This document shows, piece by piece, positions 8,373 through 19,210 of a stretch of DNA of 64,000 nt. The stretch lies in assembly GCA_025093555.1 (NCBI GenBank), contig JAIWNF010000013.1:1-64000 (forward strand). Reading direction: 5' to 3'. Both the position numbers and the translations under genes were made by a program. The notes beneath the pieces are model-generated. The model was not told where the DNA came from. It ran no database searches and was given only the letters and a program-made list of their open reading frames with translations. Position 1 is the first letter of the stretch; the number at the start of each line of letters is the position of its first letter. The DNA comes from Circinella umbellata. Lineage: Eukaryota; Mucoromycota; Mucoromycetes; Mucorales; Lichtheimiaceae.

Positions 8373-10913
8373 ATGAAAGTACAAACACTTTTATTGGGTT
8401 ACTTTTCCGATGAAAAACCCGTTCATGTCTATCAATTGACCAATCAAGTATTATATAAATTATCAGACATTTCTTTATTATTTGGTCTTCCTCATTTGCC
8501 ACAACATCCAACTTTATCAACCAATCTTTTATCTAATAACTCCCCTCATTGTTATCGAGATGACCAAGATTTGTACCTTTCAACAAAGCTCCTCGGTGAA
8601 ATCGCAATCTCCCTCAACAAATACCAATTGGCTGAATTTTGTAAATTTAAACCAAATGATTATACAGCTGGATTAGCTGATTCGATATTGGATTCCATGC
8701 CACGATTTGAGCGCGTCAAAAAGATGGGACAATGGAAAGGAATGGATTTACCTGGTTTAGCTTCTGCTTCTTCGTCCAGCATTGATACAATAACATCAAG
8801 TCATAATACTAAAAATAGCAGCAAAAACAATAACAATCGCATACCCTTTACTACAAATATAAATACTACTAGTTATTCGCCACCTACTACTCTTCATACT
8901 TCACAAGAATCCACACCACCAACTTTGAGACGTAATGAAAAGAGAAGTGCAAGTAATAATAATAATAATAATGACGAACATGACTCCAATAGTAATCAAC
9001 GTAAATCATCACCACTTGTCAAAACTGAACCATTGTCACCACCACCATCTTTTGTTCCTGCATCTCCTACTCGAGATCAGAACAGTAACAGCGATAGTAC
9101 CAACCCAATGGCCTTGAATAGTGTACTTATGAATGGAGACCGACGCCGTAGCGGGTAAAGTCTTTTTTTTTAATTATTTACGACAGCGCCTGTTTCTTTT
9201 TTTTAACCCCTCTTTCTTTATTTCTATTATATATAAAAATGATTTCTTTTCCTTCCCCCTTGATGATCCTTTTTATTAATATATATTAATGTCTATAATA
9301 GGTCTGCAGCGGACGATCAACATCAACCACAAGGGTCAAATAAACGTCAACGAGTGGATAACAACAATGAAAATGGTGGTAGTAGTAGTACTACTACCAG
9401 TAATAGTAATAAGCGACAAAGTTATCGCAGTGTTTTACCCAAACCAATGCATACAGTGGGTTCACAATCTTCTTCAAATGCACCATCTACTTTACTATCC
9501 AAACGATTACAATCAAAACAAGGAAAGAACACTCGTCATTTGACTATTTTTGCGCCATCCTATAATAATCAACCGGCATTAGGTATTCGATCGGCACCCC
9601 TCAATACCAACTTTCTTCAACAACAACAGCAACACCAACACCAACAACCACCTGGTACCTCTGGTAATGGTTTAATTCAACCTCCCACTTTACCAAGTTC
9701 ACATCATCAACATCCTCATCATCAATTACGACACGCTCATCAACCTGGAGTGAATCATCATCCACCACTTCATACAGCAGGAGGTAATAGTAATCAACAC
9801 TCTTCTCATCATCATCACCAACAACAACAAAAAGGATATTATTATGGTCAAGGACCATCTACTTCTTTACCTCAATCTTCTCAAGCTCCTCGTATGGGCA
9901 TGTTACATCCTGGACACACTTTAGCACCTTTATTATCTCCACGTGCTCCAATTCCATCCCAACATAGGGAAGCAGCTTCACAACGTTTGTCACCACGTAG
10001 TAATAAGCAAGAATTTGCTATTCCACCCATTGTCCCATCACAGCAACAACCACCATTGACAGCTCATCCGTCGTCAACAGCGTATTATCCATATATGGCA
10101 TCTCCTATGTATCAACGTAATAATAATAATACCAGTGGCAGCAATAATAATAGCGGTAACAATAATAACGGTAGTGGCAGTAGTGGTAGTGGTAGCAGTA
10201 GTAACAATAATAATAGTAATCAACATCATCCACCAGTAACTGGAGCATTACCAACTACAGCAAGAGAAGTACCTTTACCACCACAAACACCTACTACCAA
10301 TTCTTTTGGATCACTTCAACGTCAACAATTTTTGCAACCTTTTGAACATCTTTTTGAAACTATTGAAACATCAAGAACTTTAAAAACTACATTAGATGAT
10401 CAAATCCGTCGATCTTCTACTTTAATGCAAACACTACAAGCTTCTTCTACAACGATTGAAGGTTTAGTTCGTAATCAAATTAAAGAAGCACAGAAGGAAA
10501 TGATGGCTGAAATGGATGCCACTTTTGAGAATATTTTACAACGGATTGAAAAATTGGAACGTGTTGAAGGGAAGGAACATGTACGGGAAAAGCAAGGACA
10601 AGAAGACGAGGAAGAAGAAGCGGAGGAAAGAAGAAGAGTGGGTATTGAAACACCACCCCCTCCTGTACCAACATCAGCAACAACTTTATCATCTCATAAA
10701 AACAAAAGACGGCATGACGAGGAAGAACAAGGAGAACATGATAATAATAATGGAGAACCATCATCGTCAAGAACAACCAAAAGTAATGGTTTCCTTCGTA
10801 GTCCTCCGACAATTGTTCGATCTCAGAATGATATTGGACCAAATGAATATCATGGATTATTGAATGCTTTACGTGAGCGATTAGATAGATTGGAACGACA
10901 ATTTGATAATTAA
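8373..10913 (+). CDS. Unknown polyQ/H/N-rich, probably nuclear protein, 797 aa
   Basis: I do not recognise this protein. Two exons (8373-9154 and 9302-10913) join in frame over a 147-nt intron. The start is the first ATG (MKVQTLLLGYF). Residues 1-130 look like a folded domain (YFSDEKPVHVYQLTNQVLYK, then a run of hydrophobic/helical segments to MGQWKGMDLPGL). A long disordered middle follows, rich in Asn, Gln, His, Ser and Pro, with basic clusters such as SNKRQRVD that could act as nuclear signals. Near residues 600-690 there is a predicted coiled coil (ETIETSRTLKTTLDDQIRR and following), then an acidic Glu-rich stretch and a final Leu-rich helix (LLNALRERLDRLERQ). The composition suggests a transcription or RNA regulator, but that is inference only. 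Confidence 0.8.
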
Positions 10914-10972
10914 TACAAAACAGGAATGCGTGATGATGATAATGTGTGGTCTATAGTTTATAGATTTATCAT

Positions 10973-11083
10973 GATAATAATAATAATAATAGTAATATAA
11001 CACTACAATAATAATACACAATAATAATAATAATAATAATATATTAATACAATAATAATAATAGTAATAGTAATAATAATAGT
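10973..11083. repeat. (AAT)n microsatellite
   Basis: Imperfect AAT/AGT trinucleotide repeats fill the short gap between the 8373-10913 gene and the next gene, in what is probably the 3' UTR of the former. Confidence 0.85.
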
Positions 11084-11193
11084 ACAGAAGTAACTTTATT
11101 TTGCTTTTACTCGTTTCGGAAAGCTTGATCTTTTCCTAACCTGGTACTTTTCCCTTTTTTCCGTTCTTGTATATATATCAAAGACATATAACA

Positions 11194-12745
11194 ATGTCAG
11201 CATTATTCATTCTCATACTTTCCATTATAACTATTTTTATCACTACTCTTTATTTACGATGTCCAACAATGGGTAAAGAAAATGTGTCAAATGTCAAAAA
11301 AAAAGGGGTTGTTGAAAATCTCAAAATGAAGGGAACAGGACTAGAAAAATATTATCATTCTCCTCATTCATTATCAAACAAAATAATAATAACATAACAC
11401 TTAGAACAATATTTGAACGTTGTAACTCATACAAAAGGACTTGACGATCAGGTTCTACGCGACTTATTGCCTATTCAACAACAGTTAGTAAATGCGTTAC
11501 TACGTGCAAGAGTAGTTGCTTTAAGTCAAGAACAACATTTCTTTGAAATAGCACGACGTATTCGTATTAGAAATATCACATTTTACGGAATATGGGGTAA
11601 ATGGTATGCGTGGGGTCGACATCATCCAGTGCTTGCCGAACTTCGTGATGGTGCTCCTTTATTACATCTTATTTTTAAGGATGATAAGTCGATATCACGT
11701 CAATTAGCACAAGAATGGCAAGCAGCTGAAAGAGCATTAGTTCAACGAGGCAATCGAGGTTTGTTCTGTTATTATTATTGGTGGATGTTTCTTTGACATG
11801 AATAAAACATATTGAATTTCCTTATATTATTATCATTATTTAGATGATAACCCTCCATTGCAAACATTTCAAGGCATCGCAGAAAGATTATGTCAAATAA
11901 AAACTGAAGCGGCAAAACTTGATGCAGCTCTCGCTTTAGTGATGGCATGGCAAGCAGCTGAAAATACACATGCAGATGAACAAGGTTTTATTTATTTATT
12001 TATTACTATACATCATAATGTATACATACATATTAATATTAGTTAATTATAAATTGAAAGCTGTGGCATTCTTATTAGCATTAGTACAATTGGTTAAAGA
12101 TAATATTAGTTATCTTCCAATTATTCGATGGATTCAAGTTACAGTGGCGGATATATTATTCAAGAAAGGTAGTTACCATGCTTACGAGGTAAAATATATA
12201 CGCACACATCTTTTTCATGCTTTTTTTTTGTATATAAATTAACACAAACGAATATGTATAATATAAATTAGATGTATAAAGAAGTGAAAGATGGTAAGTT
12301 CTTTGATGAAGTGCATTATCGAAGCATGGGTCAAATCGCATGTATTGAATTCCAAAAAGAAGAATATGAACTGGTGATCTCAAACGTAATTCAAGTACTC
12401 AAGTACTATCGTAATCAAATCTATGTGGATACAGAAGCCATTGGTCATCTTATTTTTGTGCTTTTTCAAAGTCGTTTGGCTAAAAAACAATGGAAAGAAA
12501 TTGAACAAGAAAAAAACTTGGTTGATTTCTTTTGTGAAGCAGACGGAGGAAATAGTCCAGAACTTGAATTTGTGAAAAACATGTTTAAAGCATTAAGAGA
12601 TTATGATATTAAGTTATACGAATTGGCGGTGCGGGATTACGATCGACATAATCCGATGACAGATGAACAGATAAGCATCATATTATTAGCAAAAGAACGT
12701 ATTGCATCAAAAACTTTGTTACCAAAAACTTTGAAGGTTTCATAA
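11194..12745 (+). CDS. Unknown N-terminally anchored helical protein, 391 aa
   Basis: I do not recognise this protein. Five exons fit in frame: 11194-11272, 11405-11758, 11844-11984, 12061-12188 and 12272-12745. The first exon encodes a hydrophobic signal-anchor of about 20 residues (ALFILILSIITIFITTLYL) followed by RCPTM, so the protein is probably membrane-anchored with the body on one side. The body is largely alpha-helical with repeated Ala/Leu/Gln-rich helices (QQQLVNALLRARVVALSQEQ; FLLALVQLVKDN), and the last exon (HYRSMGQIACIEFQKEEYELV and following) has a TPR-like look. The third intron has the weak donor GTTTTA and is the least certain junction. The next gene is convergent, about 500 bp downstream. 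Confidence 0.7.
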
Positions 12746-13246
12746 AATATTTCACCCTTTATATCATTCATCATCACTGTTCATTGTTCTTATTACACAT
12801 AATCCTTCCCCCCACCCTTTTTTCCCCCCTCATTAATATAAAAAAAGTCCGTGTATTTCGATAAAAGAAGAGTAGTATTTGTTGCTGGTGTTAGGAAGAA
12901 ATATTACAAGATTAAAGAAAAATGAGCTATACTATTCTCGATCCAGAAAAAAAACACAAGAGAGAAAAATGATTATTAAAACAAAGGGTAAACTGCTTGT
13001 TTGTTATTATTTATTGTGTGTGTTTGTGTGTGTGTGTGTGTGTTTGAGCGAGTGAGTGAGAGAGAGAAAGAGAGGGAATTGTGTGAATGACTAATTGATT
13101 GATTGGATTGTGTGTATATATGTGTGTGGGGGGGATGTTTTAAAAAGAATAAAATGCTGTGTTATGTACAAAAAAAGGGGTGATGGTTTGTTGAAAAAAA
13201 AAAGGAGATAAAAAAAATTAAGAGTAAGAGAGAAAAATTTCTTTGT
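12746..13246. other. Convergent intergenic spacer with (GT)n repeat
   Basis: Holds the 3' ends of two convergent genes. A GT-rich microsatellite lies at about 13015-13045, followed by GAGAGA and TGTGTA tracts. No further gene is seen. Confidence 0.7.
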
Positions 13247-15233
13247 TTATTGATGAAACATGGGTGTATCCCACCACCAGAAAGATTTGTCTGTGTGAGT
13301 ATTGGTAGTCAAAGCCGACATAATCAATGTATCATACAAATATTCCATGTATGCAGGAGAGGCAAATGTTGGTGCCACTGCAGTTGGTTTCTCCCACGCA
13401 TCACTTTCGCTAGTGAAATCACGATCATCGGGTAACAACGGCACATCAATCTTATTCACTTGTTGTTCATCTTCACCATCATCTTCAAGCTCAATGATAT
13501 GTCTATTATTGAGTGATGATAATGATACATCTTCTGATGCACGATGAAGTTGTACAAACATGGTTAAAATATAGCCTGCATATTGTAAAACTTGTTCAGG
13601 TGGTGCCAGAGGTTGTTGTTGTTGTTGTTGTGAGCAACGCGTGGTGATCATAGAAGTAGAAGACTTGTCTTGTTGACTTGTAAAGATCTGATCAAAGTCC
13701 CACACAGGCATAACAGCATTTGATACCAAGATACGCGTATCGTGTCGATAGGTTTCTGATGCCTTGCTTCCGAGCATACTAATGTCTTTATTGAGGCTTG
13801 GCTTTGGAATGGGTGATGATACCCGTGGCGATCCAGGTGATGATGGGCCAGCAACAACATTCTTTTGTTGTTGTTGCTGTAAGAGTTGATTTTGGCGTCT
13901 TAATGTATCGACTTCAAGACGTAATTGTTTGTTTTCATCCTCCACATTATCTAACCTTGATTTTAATTGTTCGGCATGCTTTTTATGATCATCCACTTGT
14001 GCTTCAAGTGTACTTATATATTCTATTATTATTATTATTATTATAAAATAAGTTAATTATCCATTTATGTAGACACTTCTTTCTCCTGCCATTATCACTT
14101 CTTCCCTTCATCGACCAACCAATACATTTCTTTTCTTCTTTCTTCCACCCTTCTCTTTACTTTTTTTTTTCATTCTTCGTTATTTTGATTGTTTTTTCTC
14201 AGCTATTACCTTTTCTTCGGACTCGGAAATTCCTTGCCGAGATTTTGTTACGCAGTTGCCGGCGTTCTTTGGGTGTTAATTTTTTAATATCGATTCCATC
14301 AGATACGGCATATGCTTCTAAAGTCATCGCTTCATCGGCTGCTGCGCCAGCAAGTGATACACTGGATGCTCGTCTATTTTGTTGATGTTCTGAAGATGGA
14401 GAGGTTGGTGGTGGTGAAGAAGCCTTGTCATTTTCTTCTTGTTCTTTGTTTGGGGGAGTAGATGCGGAACTCGTTGCAGTGGTTGTATTTATATTTGTGG
14501 TAGTAGTAGTAGGAGCAGTAATTTTATTGGAAGAAGTGTTTTTCATAAGTGATTCGGGAGCAACAGTATCAGGGACATTAGATATCGCTGTAGGGTGAAC
14601 AAAGAAAGAAATGGGTGCGGTTTCATTATAAAGACGCTGCAGGTCCCCGGATTGCTGTGAAATTTCTTGTTGCTGAGATTGTTCTTTCTCAGATTGTTCT
14701 TCTCGCTTTAATATTATTTGTTGTTTTTCTTGTTTTAATTGTTTTTGGCCACCTTGTTGTTGTTGTTGTTCACGTAAAGCGAGATGTTGTTTAGCAATCT
14801 CAATCAATTGTTTAATATGTTCAGTACTTGGCATGACCATGTCTGGCATGGGGGCCACCACCGGCTGCGACTGCGGAGCTGCTTCTGTTTGTTGTGCAGC
14901 GCCAATGACAGTACTATTTTTCTCCTGCTGCGACGTCTCCTGCTCTTGCTGCTTATCAGGTAACGAAGAAGACGCGGGGCTACACGGTGATGTTGGGTCC
15001 AACATTTCCAAGTCTGTTGTGGTTGTAGTAAAATCATTTTGCCACATTAAAGATTGATCTGCAAATCCGTAGAGAGCAGGATCGTGGCAGTAATCTGTCG
15101 AAGTAGAAAATGAATCGAGAGGTTCACTTTTGATCGGTACAAGTGAAGGTGAAGCTGTTGAAGACAAAATACTTTCGTCAGTCGTTGTATTGGAGTTCAA
15201 CCAATCCATGTCGACAATATCTTCAAATTCCAT
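13247..15233 (-). CDS. bZIP transcription factor, 599 aa
   Basis: Two exons (15233-14210 and 14022-13247) join in phase within the basic region. The DNA-binding domain, about residues 325-390, reads KERRQLRNKISARNFRVRRK then EYISTLEAQV. It has the bZIP signature N-x7-R, and heptad-spaced hydrophobics follow (LE, LKSRLDNVEDENKQLRLEVDTLRRQNQLL). The N-terminal 320 residues are Ser/Thr/Gln-rich with acidic patches and an IKSEPLD motif resembling a sumoylation site, which suits an activation region. The C-terminal 200 residues include SPGSP-type phosphorylation motifs. The basic-region type is widespread in fungal bZIP factors, so the target genes cannot be named. The intron splits the basic region from the zipper, a position that allows alternative products. 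Confidence 0.92.
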
Positions 15234-18112
15234 AATAAAAAGAAAAAAGCTGAGTAGATTTGTTTAATAAAAAGAGTTGTTGAAAGAAAAGCAAAGAAAA
15301 AAAAAAGTAAAAGAAAAAAGAGGTGTGAAAGGAAATCGAGGGAAAGACAAAGAAAGAAAGGAGTTTTTTTTTGGGGGGGCCAATGCTCACACACACACAC
15401 AACACACACACACATTATCCACTCACACACAAAAGCTGAGTTTTTTTCTTTATAAGCCAAACAAAAGATGGACCGACCCACACGGCACTCATAACTCTGT
15501 CTCTTTATTTTTTTATTTTTTGCCACATGAGGTTGCACATGCCGGTTGCACAATTGTTGGTCTGCGTGTTGATGATGGGCAAGAACGACTCATGCATTCC
15601 TTTTATAGACCAATATAAATATATTATCAACAACAGGAACTTTTTGATTTAATTCATACAACTCAATACACAATGTAAATTTATTTATGTGCTTTTCATA
15701 CTTTTATGTTTCTTTTTTTCCGCAGTCCAGTTTATTAACCAAAAAAACTAGCTGCCCAAAAGTAATTACTAAGCATAGTATTCTTGTTGTCTCCAATATC
15801 CTTGGCATTATTTCTTTCTTTCATTTTTATAACAATATTGACAGTACTAGTACTAGTTTGTAGGCAAAAAAGATATATTTTTTTTTTGCATTTTCTTCTT
15901 ATCTCTTTTTATAGTATTATTACTCGAATAACTATCGATTTTATCTAAATTTTTTTCGCGTATCTACAAATTTTGGTAAGGCCACTTTTTTTCATTTTCT
16001 TTCTTTCATTTTTTTTCCCTCTCTTTCGGTAAAAATCGTAAAACAATCACTGTAAAAGGTATTAATGGCGTCAGTCATAAAAAGAATCGGTTCATCTATC
16101 GTTCCGACTTGGTGGTGTTATAAAGAAAAGAGAGTGACCCCTTTTTTTTCCTTCTCTCTCCTCTTCACCCCCCAAAAAAGCTAACTCTTCATCCTTTGCT
16201 CTTTTCAACAAACCCCTGGATTTTCTATATACATATATATAAACATGTTTTTTTAATGTATTATAAAACGGATATATATAAGTAGTAACATGTACGCTCT
16301 ACATATTATAACGAAGTATTCGTTAGTTTTTTTCCTTCTTCTTTTAATAATTCTCCATAATGAAATAATATTAATCGGATAAGCAGCATACACCATTTTT
16401 AGCATATTTTGCGAGACATCAACATTATGATTCAACAATAAAAATTTATCGGATCCTGATTATTACCGGCGGACCAATGATGAAAAATGATGTGTAACAC
16501 ATGACATCAATTTAAGTCTGTTTTGTATTAATAAAACTCACCATGGAAGGTAAAAGACCAGTGAAAGTGATCATCAGTTATTAATAGGGGAATGACCATG
16601 AATTATCCGTTTCCCTTCTTTTAGTCTTTCTTTTCGGTTTCCATGTTATTAAAAAGCTCGTTTATTTTCAATTCAAAGAAGATGATTATATGAAAAAAAG
16701 AAATGGGGGAGAACAACACTAAAAAAAAGTCATATATATACAAACAAAAACTATTTTGTGCATTTGCTCTGATTATATTCTTTTTTTACCCTTTCCAGTT
16801 TGCTTCGCCGGCATTCATTAATGTATTAAAACATTTTCTTTTTCAGGCAGCCAAAAAACAAATTATGCGTGGGGACAGACAAAATCGTAGTAAAATAAAA
16901 TAAAAAGTTTTCTATAATATAAAATAAATTCTGTGTGTGTCTTTTTTTTTAATGTCGTCGTTAAAATATATTAAAAATAATTTTCGTTTGTATCAAAACT
17001 TTAAGAAAAGTGGATATTTATCCATATTTGGTCATAACTAACATTTTTCAGCTTCTTGTTTATACCGCATAGCCAAAATAAAAAGATATACTTTGTGGTT
17101 GATAATAATGATTCCACATACTATAATTACACTGAATACATAGCAATTGATATGGATTTGTTGGATTTTCGAACATGGAAAAAATAAAAAATAAAAAAAA
17201 AACCATTATAGAGGACCTTTTCTTTCTTTGTTCGCTCGATCATGCAACCTTCTGCAAGTCAGACAAATTATCATGTTAAGAGAAAACAACGAATATTCAG
17301 GGGAAGAGGAACATTATCATTGTTAATCTAAGGTGGTTTACCAAAAAAAAAAAGTATGCTTCTTACTCTCCCTTGGTAACCTGCATTGAATTCAATGATC
17401 ATGGTTTTATTGTAAGAGGAACTTAAGCACTTTACTGATATTAGTACATTTAATTAAAAAATGGACTAGTTTAAAACTAAGATATTTGGCTTTTTTATAT
17501 CTATAATCATATACATAACATCAAACCACTTCCTTTACAATATTAATATGTTATTCTGTCACGTACATGGTATAAACTTAGATGCTTCAATAGTTCCTTT
17601 TTTTTTACTTTATTATGCCTTTCAAAAGTTGATAAAAAACTAATTTGCATAATTTTTTTTGAAAGAAAACAAGCAGCAAGCAAGAGATTATTGAAATAAT
17701 ATAAATTTCTAAATTATCTTGTAATATAGAAAAAAAATGAAAGCATTGTCATTATCATGCTAAAGTTTCCAGGGCAACAACACTTGCCTTGAATTGGGTT
17801 GCCCTGGTAATCCAAAAAAGGAAATTGGCTGGCAGAACACCGCGAGTTGTAAAATTAGGCGTTACCACTGGACAAGAGTAGTTCCTCCCTTTCCGTAACC
17901 GGTATGTAGATATGAACTGAAGGGTGCAAAATAAGAAAAAAAAGAAAGAGAGTGGAAGGAGAAAACGATTAATACATAGAAAAGAATGGATGGATAAATT
18001 AAATGAATGGATAGATGAAAATATTGGATGGATGATGTATAAACATATATATACGAATCACTAACATTTCTTAATTCATAATTTTCTTGAATCAACATTT
18101 CAGTTCTTTGAA
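15234..18112. other. Divergent intergenic region, bZIP and eL34 promoters
   Basis: About 2.9 kb without a gene. Near the bZIP start it has a (CA)n tract (15391-15431), T-rich blocks around 15880 and 16010, and a 10-bp inverted repeat near the eL34 end (17769-17807). No long open frame with coding character is seen. Confidence 0.6.
17769..17807. promoter_or_regulatory. 10-bp inverted repeat upstream of eL34 gene
   Basis: CCAGGGCAAC (17769-17778) and GTTGCCCTGG (17798-17807) are perfect inverted copies with a 19-nt spacer, about 305 bp before the eL34 start codon. GC-rich symmetry in AT-rich DNA suggests a paired protein-binding site; the function is inferred. Confidence 0.45.
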
Positions 18113-18699
18113 ATGGCCCAGAGACTCACCTACAGACGTCGTCTTTCGTACAACACCCGCTCCAACCGAGTAAAGGTTGTCAAGACTCCTGGTAATGTCA
18201 TCGATTTTCCAATTACGAAACTATTTATAAACGATTCGATAAAAACGACGAAAAAAATCATGGAATACATACATAAATATATTCATTAATTATTAAATTG
18301 TTAAATTATTTTTTTTTATTAAAAAAATAGGTGGCAAGCTTGTCTACCAATACCAAAAGAAGCCCGTCAAGGCTCCCCGTTGTGGTGACTGTGGTGTTGC
18401 CCTTCCTGGCGTATGTTAATTATTTTATTACTTTACTATTACTAATATTATTTTATAGATATGAAAGAAACAATAATTTTGTATATTAACTTTTACTCTT
18501 TTCTTTTACTCATATATAGCTCAAGGCTCTCCGCCCCCGTGAGTTCTCCCAGGTCTCAAAGACCCAAAAGAGCGTTAGCCGTGCCTACGGTGGTTCCCGT
18601 TGCTCCCACTGCGTTCGCAGCCGCATCGTCCGCGCTTTCCTTGTTGAAGAACAAAAGATCGTCAAGAAGGTCTTGAAGTCTCAAACTCTCAAGAAATAA
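18113..18699 (+). CDS. RPL34: Large-subunit ribosomal protein eL34
   Basis: A component of the 60S ribosomal subunit. Three exons (18113-18191, 18331-18410, 18520-18699) give 112 residues, the normal size for eL34. Family-typical sequence is plain: [18 protein letters not shown] at the start, CGDCG (first zinc-ligand pair) with LPGLKALRP, then SRAYGGSRC and [11 protein letters not shown] (second pair), and a Lys-rich end. Both introns have standard GT-AG ends. An AATAAA signal lies shortly after the stop (near 18740). The gene is convergent with the Esf1 gene, so a ribosomal protein and a ribosome-assembly factor are neighbours. Identification is firm. Confidence 0.97.
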
Positions 18700-19210
18700 A
18701 TTACAAAGACAGTATCTATTTTGTTTTAATTAAAAAAAGAATAAAGTAACATATGCTTCTTTGCAATGTATGAGCCAAAAAAAAAATAAGAGACAGAAAG
18801 CTACTATTATCAATAGGATATATATATTTATATGTCTGTGCAATGTTATTACAACGATATTATAATGGTTATATATGATGGAATCGAATTTGACAACCGG
18901 AAAGAATCAATTATGGATTGGACAGAGAAAGAAAGCTCGATAAAAACTGATTGGAGACAGAACTTGTTGCATAGATCAAATGCTAATTGATAGTTTATGA
19001 CTCAAACAATAACGCTCATAGGTTTCCAGTAAAAGATGGTTTATTATCAAAGTGATGATTTTACAAAAATATTTATATATAATAATAATATGCAATTGAT
19101 TACAAAATGTACGAGATGTGGAAATATGAAAGGTAGAGAGAGATAGAATGTGTGTGTGTGTGTGTGTGTGTGTTTATCGTAAGTATAAATAGATTGTTAT
19201 GAATATGCTT
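18700..19210. other. Convergent spacer between eL34 and Esf1 genes
   Basis: Contains 3' ends, an AT-rich stretch and a (GT)n microsatellite at 19149-19173. No gene is seen. Confidence 0.7.

Noticed and set aside
9601..10842. Minus-strand open frames opposite the polyQ/H/N gene
   Set aside because: Shadows of codon-repeat sequence, made of Val/Val/Asp or Leu runs.
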